From Oligoflexales bacterium (GTDB lineage: Bacteria > Bdellovibrionota_B > Oligoflexia > Oligoflexales > RGVZ01): a stretch of 64,000 bases of DNA. Shown here one piece after another: positions 16,439-25,020 of the stretch (position 1 is its first letter; each line of letters opens with the position of its first letter). The notes below the pieces were generated by a model. The model made no database searches. It saw only the letters and a program-made list of their open reading frames with translations, and was not told the origin of the DNA. The position numbers and the translations under genes were made by a program. The DNA lies in contig CANILH010000005.1 of NCBI GenBank assembly GCA_947468665.1, positions 1 through 64,000 of the forward strand, given 5' to 3'.

Positions 16439-18295
16439 ATGTCAGTCAAGTCATACATACTCGGTCAAGTCGTCGCCCGTGGCGGCATGGCGGAAGTCTA
16501 CCGCGGACTACAAGTGGGTCAGGATGGCTTTCGACGCCTCGTTGCCATCAAACGCATTCTGCCACACCATGCCCAAAACGCTGAATACACCGAAATGTTC
16601 AAAGATGAGGCACACATTGGTCAAAGGCTTCAACATGCAAATATCGTAAAGGTTGAAGGCTTTGACATCATCGATGGATCAGCGTCAATCGTCATGGAGT
16701 TTGTCGATGGATCAGACCTGAGAGCTCTACTGGCCGCTACTGAAAATAAAAAAGCACCAAGTGGTATTAAAAACTTCGTCCCCGCGGGGCTCTGCGCCTA
16801 TATCACCGCCGAGGCGGCACGCGGCCTTCACTATGCGCACACAAGACGTGATGATGTCTCGGGTAAACCACTCAATATAGTCCATCGTGACATGTCGCCC
16901 CAGAATCTATTGATTTCCTGGGAGGGTGAGGTCAAGGTAACTGATTTCGGTATAGCCGCCGCCGACCGCGATTTCAAGCAAACCGAAACCAAGGCCGGTA
17001 TCGTCAAGGGTAAATACTCGTATATGAGCCCCGAGCAGATCAGCGGCAAAAAATGCGACTCACGCACTGATGTGTTTGCCCTCTGCGTTGTACTTTGGGA
17101 AATGCTCGCGATGCGCCGCCTGTTTATCTCAGACAACGAGATAGACGTGATTGAGATGGTACGCCATTGCAAGATTCCATCACGCCTTCGCGAACTGAAT
17201 CCGTCTGTCACAGAGGAGCTTGAGATGATTGTTTTGCGCGGCCTGGCCAAGGATCCGCGCAAACGTTACGAGTCCATGGATGCTCTCGAGAAAGTTCTGC
17301 GCGCTTATCTCACCAAATCCAAAAGTACAGCCTCCGCCAGTGATCTTGCGGCGTTTGCAAAGGATATTCTCAAGGAACGACGAGAGGCCAGCCAGGAGGA
17401 GATGCGAAAAATTCTCACGTCCGCCAACCAGCCGGCGGCCAGCCAAAAACAAACACCCCATCAATCCCTGGAACTTGCCCTCGACACGACACCAGCCAAT
17501 GGGCGGTCACACCTTGTTGTTGGTCGAAGCCGCCTCGGCGCGCCAGGGCAGCAAACACCTGATGGCACAGTTAGTCAGACTCCTCATGTGTCACAAAGAT
17601 TTTCGCGTGGTCCGGCGCACAATCAAACTAGTGGACCCCGCAGGGCATCGGGATTTTCACAGCTTCACAGGCAGCCAAACCAGGCAACCAATACGCTAAC
17701 CTGGTTCGCGGCTCTGCTGACACTCACTGTGATCGGCGGCGCGCTCTTCAAAAAACACAGCAATGCCGCAAAACAGGCTCTCGCGCTCACAATTCGGTCA
17801 ACACCCCAACCAGTTCGGATCAAAATCAATGACCGCGACGCGGCTGGGGGGCGATTCCTGGCATCACCGGCCAAAATCCATCTCGATCCCGGACTGAACA
17901 GCGTGGAAGTGTCAAGGCCTGGCTACAAAACAGAAAAGCAATTAATTAATACAGAAGAAGGAATGCCCAAAACCCCTCCGTCATTCAGGCTCAAACCTAG
18001 CGCGCAGTTCGCGCCGGTGAGAGTTGAGTATCGCGGACAGGAGCCGGCCACTATTTCTATTAATGAAGGGTTCATCAGGCAGGCAGTCACGCCCCAACAG
18101 CCGATTTTCCAGATTCCAGATATGACGAGCGGCGTACCCGCCGACCTCATAGTCATCAACTCTGAACGTACAATACTGTTTCGCTGCGGCTTTACTCCGG
18201 CTAACTCCACTGAAAAACGCCCCGTAATCGTTATCGTCGACGCGAAATCCGGAAAATGCGTTGTCTCAGGAACATCCGCGAAAGGAGACCGATGA
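16439..18295 (+). CDS. Ser/Thr protein kinase with C-terminal membrane anchor and PEGA-like domain
   Basis: A 618-aa kinase from the ATG at 16439 (a GTG at 16382 would add 19 residues). The catalytic domain occupies residues 8-285, with GQVVARGGMAEVYRG, catalytic-pair lysine K38, HRDMSPQNLL (D151), DFG (169-171) and KYSYMSPEQ; all the usual active residues are present. A Ser/Gln/Pro-rich linker leads to one membrane segment (WFAALLTLTVIGGALF) and an extracytoplasmic PEGA-like beta domain (IHLDPGLNSVEVSRPGYK). The layout resembles PknB-type kinases of myxobacteria and relatives. The stop overlaps the next gene by ATGA. Confidence 0.9.
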   Translation: MSVKSYILGQVVARGGMAEVYRGLQVGQDGFRRLVAIKRILPHHAQNAEYTEMFKDEAHIGQRLQHANIVKVEGFDIIDGSASIVMEFVDGSDLRALLAATENKKAPSGIKNFVPAGLCAYITAEAARGLHYAHTRRDDVSGKPLNIVHRDMSPQNLLISWEGEVKVTDFGIAAADRDFKQTETKAGIVKGKYSYMSPEQISGKKCDSRTDVFALCVVLWEMLAMRRLFISDNEIDVIEMVRHCKIPSRLRELNPSVTEELEMIVLRGLAKDPRKRYESMDALEKVLRAYLTKSKSTASASDLAAFAKDILKERREASQEEMRKILTSANQPAASQKQTPHQSLELALDTTPANGRSHLVVGRSRLGAPGQQTPDGTVSQTPHVSQRFSRGPAHNQTSGPRRASGFSQLHRQPNQATNTLTWFAALLTLTVIGGALFKKHSNAAKQALALTIRSTPQPVRIKINDRDAAGGRFLASPAKIHLDPGLNSVEVSRPGYKTEKQLINTEEGMPKTPPSFRLKPSAQFAPVRVEYRGQEPATISINEGFIRQAVTPQQPIFQIPDMTSGVPADLIVINSERTILFRCGFTPANSTEKRPVIVIVDAKSGKCVVSGTSAKGDR

Positions 18296-18933
18296 TGTCT
18301 CCTGCTAACAGAAACCTGCTGCTGCTGATTTTGAACGCGACCGTATGGAGCCTCAACGCGCTGACCTATAAAGGCAACATCCGACTCAACGCGAGGTCTG
18401 GCGTTCCGGTGACCATTGATATGGAGCCCGGGCGCGCGCGCCTGACTGTCGATGGAAAGGTGTGGGAGAACTTCGGCATCACCGATGGCTGGATACAGTC
18501 TCCGGCTATCGTCAGGCTTCCTGCGGGTCAACACAAAATGCTGCTTGAGCGCACTGGTTATGCGCCCCATTCATTCAAGGTCCTCGTTTCAGAGGGAGAT
18601 CATTTGCAACTCAAAATGGCCATGGAGGCCCTGGAAGGTTCTAACCACGGCGCGGAGATTATCGGCGAAGGTCCAGACAGCGATTCCATCATCGCCAAAC
18701 TTGACGATGGCATGGAGGAGGGTCTACTTCCCATCAGAGCCGATGATCTCACCGCGGGTCATCACTCGCTTGCGCTAAAAATCAGAGGCCTTGAGGGACT
18801 CCGGGCAAAGCCTTACACATGCGTCTTTGACATAACCCAGACCGACATCAGCGTGATCACTAAAATAACGGTCAACAAAACCGGCAAAAAACTAAAAGTC
18901 ACAGGCTGTAAACGCCTCAAAGAAGTCCATTAG
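18292..18933 (+). CDS. secreted or periplasmic PEGA-like protein
   Basis: A 213-aa protein beginning at one of two adjacent ATGs (18292 or 18295), with AAAGGAG upstream and overlapping the kinase stop. A signal peptide (NLLLLILNATVWSLNA) precedes beta-rich sequence. The core IVRLPAGQHKMLLERTGYAPHSFKVLV is a PEGA-type repeat like the one at the end of the upstream kinase. The tight coupling suggests it works with the extracytoplasmic part of that kinase. Family placement is by pattern only. It converges on the gene at 18943 with 9 bp between. Confidence 0.7.
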   Translation: MMSPANRNLLLLILNATVWSLNALTYKGNIRLNARSGVPVTIDMEPGRARLTVDGKVWENFGITDGWIQSPAIVRLPAGQHKMLLERTGYAPHSFKVLVSEGDHLQLKMAMEALEGSNHGAEIIGEGPDSDSIIAKLDDGMEEGLLPIRADDLTAGHHSLALKIRGLEGLRAKPYTCVFDITQTDISVITKITVNKTGKKLKVTGCKRLKEVH

Positions 18934-18942
18934 ATTCCCGTG

Positions 18943-19635
18943 CTACTCACCGTGAACGTCACCAGAAACGCCTGCCCTGAGAGCCCGCGCCCCAGCTGGA
19001 ACACCAAGAAATCGAGTCGTCGCCAGCCACGCCCCACGAACCTGATCCCAAACCGCGGATAAGCTTGACGACTCCCCTTCAAGAATGCTCGCGTCGGATT
19101 TAAGCGCCATCCGATCCCAGTCGAGAAACGCAAGCCCCTGACGCACATCACCCCGACCACCGTAGGATCGCAGAATCGGGCTGTGCTTATGGAGATTCTC
19201 AACAAATGAAAGCCAGTCCCGGCGTTTCTCCAGAACATCCGTCTCCGAGAGGTTATCGGCCGTTACAACTGTGATCATATCCCGGGCTTTCCCCCGCCAC
19301 ACGTCTCGTTCGATTGCCTGCAACGAGCGTTCATCCATATCAAAGCTCAAAAAGTCATCTATTGAGACTCTCCGCACTAGAATACCGGACCTCGACAAGA
19401 CCTTAGCGAGGAAGCTGAAAATTGTGTCGTCATCAGACACAAGTAATAATATTGTGCCAAACTTTTGGACTTCAAAGTCCACGGTCTCATCACCCATGAA
19501 ATCCCACATGATCGTCGGAACTTCGGCGTTTTTCAAAGAGTCAAAAATATCGTTAACCTTCATAGCGGCATTATCGATCACTTCGCGACCACTTCGCTGC
19601 CATGTCTGCTGACCAGAATTAGCCTGCTCATTCAT
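18943..19635 (-). CDS. unknown protein coupled to SulP transporter
   Basis: A 230-aa soluble protein of unknown family. Residues 58-90 (GTILLLVSDDDTIFSFLAKV) look like the start of a receiver domain, with the right hydrophobic pattern and an acidic run, but I cannot find a convincing phospho-acceptor or the later lysine. The remainder is helical. The start at 19635 overlaps the SulP stop by 4 bp (ATGA), so it is translated with the transporter and may regulate it. Confidence 0.65.
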   Translation of the reverse strand: MNEQANSGQQTWQRSGREVIDNAAMKVNDIFDSLKNAEVPTIMWDFMGDETVDFEVQKFGTILLLVSDDDTIFSFLAKVLSRSGILVRRVSIDDFLSFDMDERSLQAIERDVWRGKARDMITVVTADNLSETDVLEKRRDWLSFVENLHKHSPILRSYGGRGDVRQGLAFLDWDRMALKSDASILEGESSSLSAVWDQVRGAWLATTRFLGVPAGARALRAGVSGDVHGE

Positions 19636-21413
19636 AAGATTACCTTCCCTACATCTGACGCGTCTTCCGCGAGGGGGCCAGCCAATGGTCCACTCGCGAC
19701 CGTCTGCTCAAGCGGGTTTGCGGTACTGGCGTTGGACTGGAAGCGTCCGGGTCTCGTGATCACGCGACCGAACGTCGACTTTTTATCGATGAGCGCACTA
19801 TGAGGATGGCTGGACCATGCGTGCATATCGTCTAGTCCGGTAATATCCATTGATCTACCAACCAAAGAATCCTTGAACTCAGAGATCGCGCTCATAGACG
19901 TATGATCGACGAATTTTGAATTCGTAAGATCAAGAACAATATGGTTTGCCTTCACTCTCTTCAGGTGATTCATCGTTGACATCAGATTAGTGAACGTCAG
20001 CTGCGAGTTCACTCCGATGACGGTAACTTCATTTTTTTCTGGATGCGCGTGGGTGGCCTCCGTAGTCTCAATGCGAGGATGGAATGCGTGTTTCAGAGTG
20101 CCTGACGCCAGCAGGTTAAACACGGTTTCACAGGTAAGTCCAACGCCGATACCAACCAGCAGATCCGTCGCGAGAGTCGTGACCAGTGTAATCGCGAAAA
20201 CAGCAAATTGTTCTTTGCCAGCAAAAAAAACAGCCTTGCAGCGACTTAACGCCGCCAGACGGGAGCCGGTAAACACCAGGAGACCAGCTAGAGCCGCTAA
20301 AGGAATCATATTAATGACCCACGGGAACGCCGCCACAAAAACAACCATGAACAAACCGTGAAAGAAGTTAGCCCATCTGGATTTAGCGCCCGCGTTCAAA
20401 TTAGCCGAGCTACGAACAATCTCCGCGATTATTGGCAAAGCTCCGACCAAACCGCAAAGTGTATTGGCGAACCCAACGACCATGAGGTCTTTGCTGCAAT
20501 CCGAATGGCGTTTTTCTGGATCAATAGCATCAACGGCTTTAACTGACAGTACAGACTCAAGACTGCCAACAGCACCGATCATAAAGGCCCACTTCCACCA
20601 AAGACCACTCCCTAAGAGGGAGAAATCCGGCGAAATGTAAGCCTCTGTAATTTTACTCGGAACATTAACCAGAAACTTTGGGCCAATCATATGTGTGGCA
20701 CCAAGCAGCGTATACTCATGAGCGTGAGCGAAATCGAACCCCAGCGAGCAGGCCACGGCGACAAAAACCACAACCAGCGGAACCGGGATTTTCGAGAGGA
20801 AAGACATACCCTTAGCGCGGGTAATCATCGGCCACAAAACCATCAGGAGAAGCGACGCGACACCAACCATAGCGACTTGCGGATTACACTCCATGATTGC
20901 ACGGGGCACTTCCGCGAGAAGCTTAAGGGGTTCTTTGGAAGAAGGCACATGACCAAGCATGACGTGACTTTGCTTGGAGATAATAATGACACCGATTGCG
21001 GCCAGCATGCCGTTTACAGTTGCCTCCGGGAAAGCTTTTCCGGCTTCAGCAAGACGAAATTTACCAAGAAGAATCTGAATAAGTCCGACAACCACAACGG
21101 CCGCCAGCGCGTAACGGACACCGGCAGCGTTATTCCCGGCGCCAAGCTCCTCAACAGCGCCAAGCATAATGACGATCATACCGGCCGCGGGTCCTTTAAT
21201 GCTCATTGGAGAGCCAGCAAATGGAGCGACGATCAAACCACCGATAGCGGCCGCGGCAAGCCCCGACAGCGGAGGAAAACCGCTGGCCATGGCGATGCCT
21301 ATTGAGAGCGGCAAAGCCAGCAAAAACACGATAAAACCAGCTAATATATCTTTGGAAACATTGGGCGACGAGAGCCAAGTCTCAGGAACGGGCTTTTCGT
21401 TACTTTTTACCAT
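19632..21413 (-). CDS. SulP-family anion transporter with STAS domain
   Basis: A 593-aa inner-membrane transporter with about a dozen membrane segments, beginning with the family signature DILAGFIVFLLALPLSIGIA and ...GLIVAPFAGSPMSIKGPAAG. A C-terminal STAS domain (about residues 445-540) includes IVLDLTNSKFVDHTSM. SulP proteins move sulfate, bicarbonate or other anions; the substrate cannot be told here. ATG at 21413 is favoured because the AGGAG upstream is then 9 nt away, against 3 nt for the ATG at 21419. It is divergent from a two-component system and shares repeated motifs with it. Confidence 0.93.
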   Translation of the reverse strand: MVKSNEKPVPETWLSSPNVSKDILAGFIVFLLALPLSIGIAMASGFPPLSGLAAAAIGGLIVAPFAGSPMSIKGPAAGMIVIMLGAVEELGAGNNAAGVRYALAAVVVVGLIQILLGKFRLAEAGKAFPEATVNGMLAAIGVIIISKQSHVMLGHVPSSKEPLKLLAEVPRAIMECNPQVAMVGVASLLLMVLWPMITRAKGMSFLSKIPVPLVVVFVAVACSLGFDFAHAHEYTLLGATHMIGPKFLVNVPSKITEAYISPDFSLLGSGLWWKWAFMIGAVGSLESVLSVKAVDAIDPEKRHSDCSKDLMVVGFANTLCGLVGALPIIAEIVRSSANLNAGAKSRWANFFHGLFMVVFVAAFPWVINMIPLAALAGLLVFTGSRLAALSRCKAVFFAGKEQFAVFAITLVTTLATDLLVGIGVGLTCETVFNLLASGTLKHAFHPRIETTEATHAHPEKNEVTVIGVNSQLTFTNLMSTMNHLKRVKANHIVLDLTNSKFVDHTSMSAISEFKDSLVGRSMDITGLDDMHAWSSHPHSALIDKKSTFGRVITRPGRFQSNASTANPLEQTVASGPLAGPLAEDASDVGKVIL

Positions 21414-21422
21414 AATCATGAA

Positions 21423-21559
21423 CTCCTGACGATTTTTCTGAAGAATTTCGCGACCAATGAGCTACAATGGTAGCATTCGGGTCGTGACGATTGTGTGTCG
21501 TCACAGTGAAGCTTTTGTGACGGCCGAATGGTGGAATCCTGACGATTGTCTGTCGGAAT
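21423..21559. promoter_or_regulatory. repeated operator-like motifs between sulP and the two-component genes
   Basis: The sequence CCTGACGATT recurs with a following T(N)TCTG at 21423-21442 and 21538-21559. A third related copy at 21485-21504 forms a dyad, TGACGA-7 nt-TCGTCA. The copies at 21485 and 21540 are in direct orientation 55 bp apart. OmpR-type regulators bind tandem direct repeats or dyads, so these are likely sites for the regulator encoded at 21608. Their placement on both sides of the divergent region would let it act on sulP as well. Confidence 0.5.
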
Positions 21560-21607
21560 CGTAATGTCAAAAAACGGGCGAAAACCACTAAGAATGCGGA
21601 TTTTAAA

Positions 21608-22309
21608 ATGAAAGCACTTGTTGTTGAGGATGACGTAAAAGCCGCTGGCTACATTCAGCGTGGCCTAACAGAAAACGGCTTCAGCGTGGACGTCTGTCAT
21701 GATGGAGCCGCCGCTTACGACATGGCGATGGAACGAGACTATGATTTCTACGTCCTTGACGTCATGCTCCCCTACCTTTCCGGATTTGACCTCCTCAAGA
21801 AAATACGAACCGCGGGTAAAACCGGTCACGCGATTTTCCTCACGGCGAAAGACCAGGTACATGACCGCGTCGCGGGCCTGGAGAGCGGAGCTGACGCGTA
21901 CCTCGTCAAGCCATTCTCTTTCTCGGAATTGATGGCCGTCATTCACTCGCTGCAGCGCCGCGCCGAGATGAGCCAGCCCTCATCGGCGGTCCATTCTAAT
22001 ACCATTCAGATAAATGATCTCAAAATCGACCGGGTCAAACACATCGCTACACGCAACAACCAGACTCTTGAACTGACTCCCATAGAGTTTCGCCTGCTGC
22101 TGCTTCTGGCGAGACACCCAAATCAGGCGCTTTCGCGGACCGTAATCCTGGAGCAAGTTTGGGATATTAATTTCGAGTGCAACACAAACGTTTTAGATGT
22201 TCATATCCGCCGTTTGCGGGCGAAACTGGACGAGCCATTCGGTTCCAATTTAATCCGCACCGTCCGTGGCGTGGGGTACAGCCTGGTCTATGACGAACCA
22301 AAAACCTAA
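21608..22309 (+). CDS. OmpR/PhoB-family response regulator
   Basis: A 233-aa regulator. The receiver has acidic pair E7/D8/D9, phospho-acceptor D51 (YVLDVMLP), Thr in FLTAKD and K101 (YLVKPF). The C-terminal winged helix (about 128-230) has LTPIEFRLLLLLARHPNQ and VDVHIRRLRAKLD-type residues. The closest style is the CusR/QseB group. It is followed by its kinase with a 20-bp overlap. DNA targets are probably the repeats just upstream. Confidence 0.93.
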   Translation: MKALVVEDDVKAAGYIQRGLTENGFSVDVCHDGAAAYDMAMERDYDFYVLDVMLPYLSGFDLLKKIRTAGKTGHAIFLTAKDQVHDRVAGLESGADAYLVKPFSFSELMAVIHSLQRRAEMSQPSSAVHSNTIQINDLKIDRVKHIATRNNQTLELTPIEFRLLLLLARHPNQALSRTVILEQVWDINFECNTNVLDVHIRRLRAKLDEPFGSNLIRTVRGVGYSLVYDEPKT

Positions 22310-23804
22310 AACCACCTCACGCTCACTGTCCCGCCAGATTGCCGCCTACATCGCCGCGATCAGCGGCGCGATGCTGATCATAGCTAGTCTTGTTATTTAT
22401 CTCGTCATTCTCAAGTTCATTGCGACCCAGGACCAGAATCTGATCGAAACGAAAGCGTCGTTTGTCACGCCTCACATCGAACGTGGTGACATAGAAGACA
22501 TCAAGACACTTCTCTCGACGCGCTATCCGCAGGATCTACCCAAACGTCTTTATGTTGTTGTCTATGACGAAACCACGCAGAGCGTCGCCAGAACATTCAA
22601 TACCGGCGCGATATCCCTTGCGGACATATTCCCTCCTTCCATAGGAGGCATTCCCCCTCTGGACCCTGGGGAAAGCAGACAGGAACCACAGACAAGTGTT
22701 GACGGCCGGACCTTCAGTGTCTCCACCCGCGCGTACCTGGATCAATATGGCAAACGATGGGTCGTTCGAATCGCGGTGGATCACGACGCTGACGCATACC
22801 TGAATACGGCTATTGAGATTTCCTTCGCCGCGATTTTATTTGTGGCCTTCATTCTGGTGCCTCTCTCAAGTGCCCTGGTTTCAAGACTAATTACCAAGCC
22901 ACTTGGCGATGTCACGCGCCACCTAAGCAAAATGGTCCCCGGGAAGACATACCCGCACATGGATGAGGACACGTTTCCGCGTGAGCTGCGCAGCCTTGTT
23001 CAGGCATTCAACAATTTAAGTAAAGACGCTGAAATCGCCTTTGAGAGACTCCAAAGCTTCTCGTCGGATATCTCTCACGAACTCAGAAACCCCTTGAGCA
23101 GCATGCGTGTAAATTTAGAGCTTCTTTTGTCACGGGAGCGAACAGTGCCCGAGTACACGGAGTCCATTGGTTCACTTCTTGACGATACCGTACGTCTCAC
23201 CGGACTTGTCGAGAGCCTGCTTTTCCTCCTGCGGGGCGAGCGTCAACTGATTATGGCTGAATTGAAGAAAATAGACATCCTCACCCTGCTGACCTCGATC
23301 GCCGACATGTACCGGCCGGTTATTGAGGATGACGGAGGAACATTTGATGTGGAATGCCCGACTGGGCTGACTATTGTAGGTGAACCACGCCTGCTGCAAC
23401 GTGCTGTCGTTAATTTGGTTGAGAACGCGATCAAATATGGCAAGCCGCAGGACGGCACTCCAGCCAAAATCACCCTTTCCGCAGCCGTTTCAATAGATAA
23501 TCCGGACATCAAAGAAATACGCGTCCAGGACAATGGACCAGGCGTTCCCGACTCGGAACTCCCATTTGTGTTCGATCGGCTTTTCCGCTCAGATCGCTCA
23601 CGCAACAGCGGTGGCTACGGTCTTGGTCTCGCGATTGTACGAATGATTATTGGACTGCACGGTGGGGTTATCAGCGCTCGGAAAACGCCGGGAGACGGCT
23701 GCTGTTTTATCATCGCTATCCCGAAAAATATTCGTCCGGACAGATTTGTCACGACACGGATACTACCCGATCAACCGCCCGCGGCAGAACCCACCGCACC
23801 TTGA
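22290..23804 (+). CDS. sensor histidine kinase (HAMP type)
   Basis: A 504-aa membrane kinase. Two membrane segments (residues about 20-45 and 178-202) bracket a 130-residue periplasmic sensor. A HAMP domain follows, then the dimerisation helix with SSDISHELRNPLSS (H263), N-box VVNLVENAIKYG, and G-boxes DNGPGVP and GYGLGLAIV. It is the partner of the regulator at 21608, which it overlaps by 20 bp. ATG at 22290 is chosen over the earlier GTG or TTG frames inside the regulator gene. The last 34 bp overlap the convergent aminotransferase gene. Confidence 0.92.
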   Translation: MTNQKPKTTSRSLSRQIAAYIAAISGAMLIIASLVIYLVILKFIATQDQNLIETKASFVTPHIERGDIEDIKTLLSTRYPQDLPKRLYVVVYDETTQSVARTFNTGAISLADIFPPSIGGIPPLDPGESRQEPQTSVDGRTFSVSTRAYLDQYGKRWVVRIAVDHDADAYLNTAIEISFAAILFVAFILVPLSSALVSRLITKPLGDVTRHLSKMVPGKTYPHMDEDTFPRELRSLVQAFNNLSKDAEIAFERLQSFSSDISHELRNPLSSMRVNLELLLSRERTVPEYTESIGSLLDDTVRLTGLVESLLFLLRGERQLIMAELKKIDILTLLTSIADMYRPVIEDDGGTFDVECPTGLTIVGEPRLLQRAVVNLVENAIKYGKPQDGTPAKITLSAAVSIDNPDIKEIRVQDNGPGVPDSELPFVFDRLFRSDRSRNSGGYGLGLAIVRMIIGLHGGVISARKTPGDGCCFIIAIPKNIRPDRFVTTRILPDQPPAAEPTAP

Positions 23805-24958
23805 AGCGCGTCAATAACAAACTCTGTCTCTCGCTCCGTCATTTGTCCGAACAGAGGTAGGCGTAAGATCGATTTCACGACGCGCTCAGTGACCGGAAGA
23901 CCCTGATGAGAGACGCGAGCAAATCTCGCCGCGATGGGCGCTTTATGGAGACACTCATAGTGACTGGTGGCTTGAATACCTTTTTGACTAAGAGCACGGC
24001 GCACAGCCTCACGGCTCTCCCCGTCTTTCAGCACAATCCAGTAAATATGACCGTTATGAACCACGCCCTCAGGAATAAACGGGCGTTGAATCTGACCTCT
24101 GGCCTCAAGGGGTGCGAGAGCCGCGTGATAGCGGTTCCAGATCACGACGCGGGCGGCATTGATCTCCTCAATATTCTCAAGCTGGCTTGCCAGCAGCGCT
24201 GCCTGCAATTCTCCGGGTAAAAACGAGCTGCCGATGTCCACCCATGTGTAGCGATCCACTTCGCCACGCAGGAATTGTTTACGGTTTGTACCCTTATCGC
24301 GCACGACCTCACAGCGCTCAAATGCGCGGGCATCATTAACAAGAAGTGCTCCGCCTTCGCCAGCGACAATATTCTTGGTCTCGTGAAAACTCAACGCTCC
24401 GAAATCACCGATAGCTCCCAGATGCTGGCCGTTCCATGTCGCTCCCATGCCGTGAGCGGCATCCTCGATGATTTTAAGCTGGTGCTCCCGCGCGATCTCC
24501 ATGATCGCGCCCATATCACAGGCGACACCCGCATAGTGCACAGGCATGATCGCCTTAGTGCGGGAGCTGATGGCAGCCTTGATCGCTTTTGGGTTAACGT
24601 TCAATGTTCTGGGATCAATATCCACAAACACAGGCACACCGCCACGGAGCACGATGGCGTTGGCGGAACTCACAAATGTGAACGACGGCATGATAACTTC
24701 ATCACCGGGACTGATCCCAGCAAGAATCGCCGCCATCTCAAGAGCGTCCGTACCGCTCGATGTGAGAACGACACGCGGGCTCTTGGTGATTTCAGTCAGC
24801 AATTCCTCGGATTTTTTGGAGAATGGGCCATCGCCCTGCACACGCCCTGATTCCAAAGCCTGGCTGACATAAGTTGCGGCGTTGCCCGTTGGTCTGAACC
24901 TCGAGTATGGAATCGTAATCGCTGACGCGGGTGTTTTGATGGTCTGGGAAACGGTCAT
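23771..24958 (-). CDS. wecE: dTDP-4-amino-4,6-dideoxygalactose transaminase (DegT/StrS family)
   Basis: A 395-aa PLP-dependent sugar aminotransferase. PLP lysine is in SFHETKN (K195), substrate-binding stretches include SSGTDALEMAA, SFTFVSSANA and EDAAHGMGA, and the YTWVDIGSS...PGELQAALL run is close to the WecE/RffA subgroup. It would make dTDP-Fuc4N or a similar 4-amino sugar for surface glycans. The gene lies 62 bp after a glycosyltransferase on the same strand. The dTDP-glucose pathway genes are not in the window. Confidence 0.88.
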   Translation of the reverse strand: MTVSQTIKTPASAITIPYSRFRPTGNAATYVSQALESGRVQGDGPFSKKSEELLTEITKSPRVVLTSSGTDALEMAAILAGISPGDEVIMPSFTFVSSANAIVLRGGVPVFVDIDPRTLNVNPKAIKAAISSRTKAIMPVHYAGVACDMGAIMEIAREHQLKIIEDAAHGMGATWNGQHLGAIGDFGALSFHETKNIVAGEGGALLVNDARAFERCEVVRDKGTNRKQFLRGEVDRYTWVDIGSSFLPGELQAALLASQLENIEEINAARVVIWNRYHAALAPLEARGQIQRPFIPEGVVHNGHIYWIVLKDGESREAVRRALSQKGIQATSHYECLHKAPIAARFARVSHQGLPVTERVVKSILRLPLFGQMTERETEFVIDALQGAVGSAAGG

Positions 24959-25020
24959 AAGCTAAAGTCTGATCCTATGGTCAATTTAGGAAAGTACCTG
25001 ACATTGCCAAGCGAAAGATG

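Noticed and set aside
20691-21305. 204-codon plus-strand frame inside sulP
   Set aside because: Antisense to conserved membrane segments; the predicted protein is very His/Asn/Arg-rich and unlike a real one.
21485-21504. CusR box
   Set aside because: The dyad TGACGA-7-TCGTCA is not the AAAATGACAA-type box; it is reported only as an operator-like motif.
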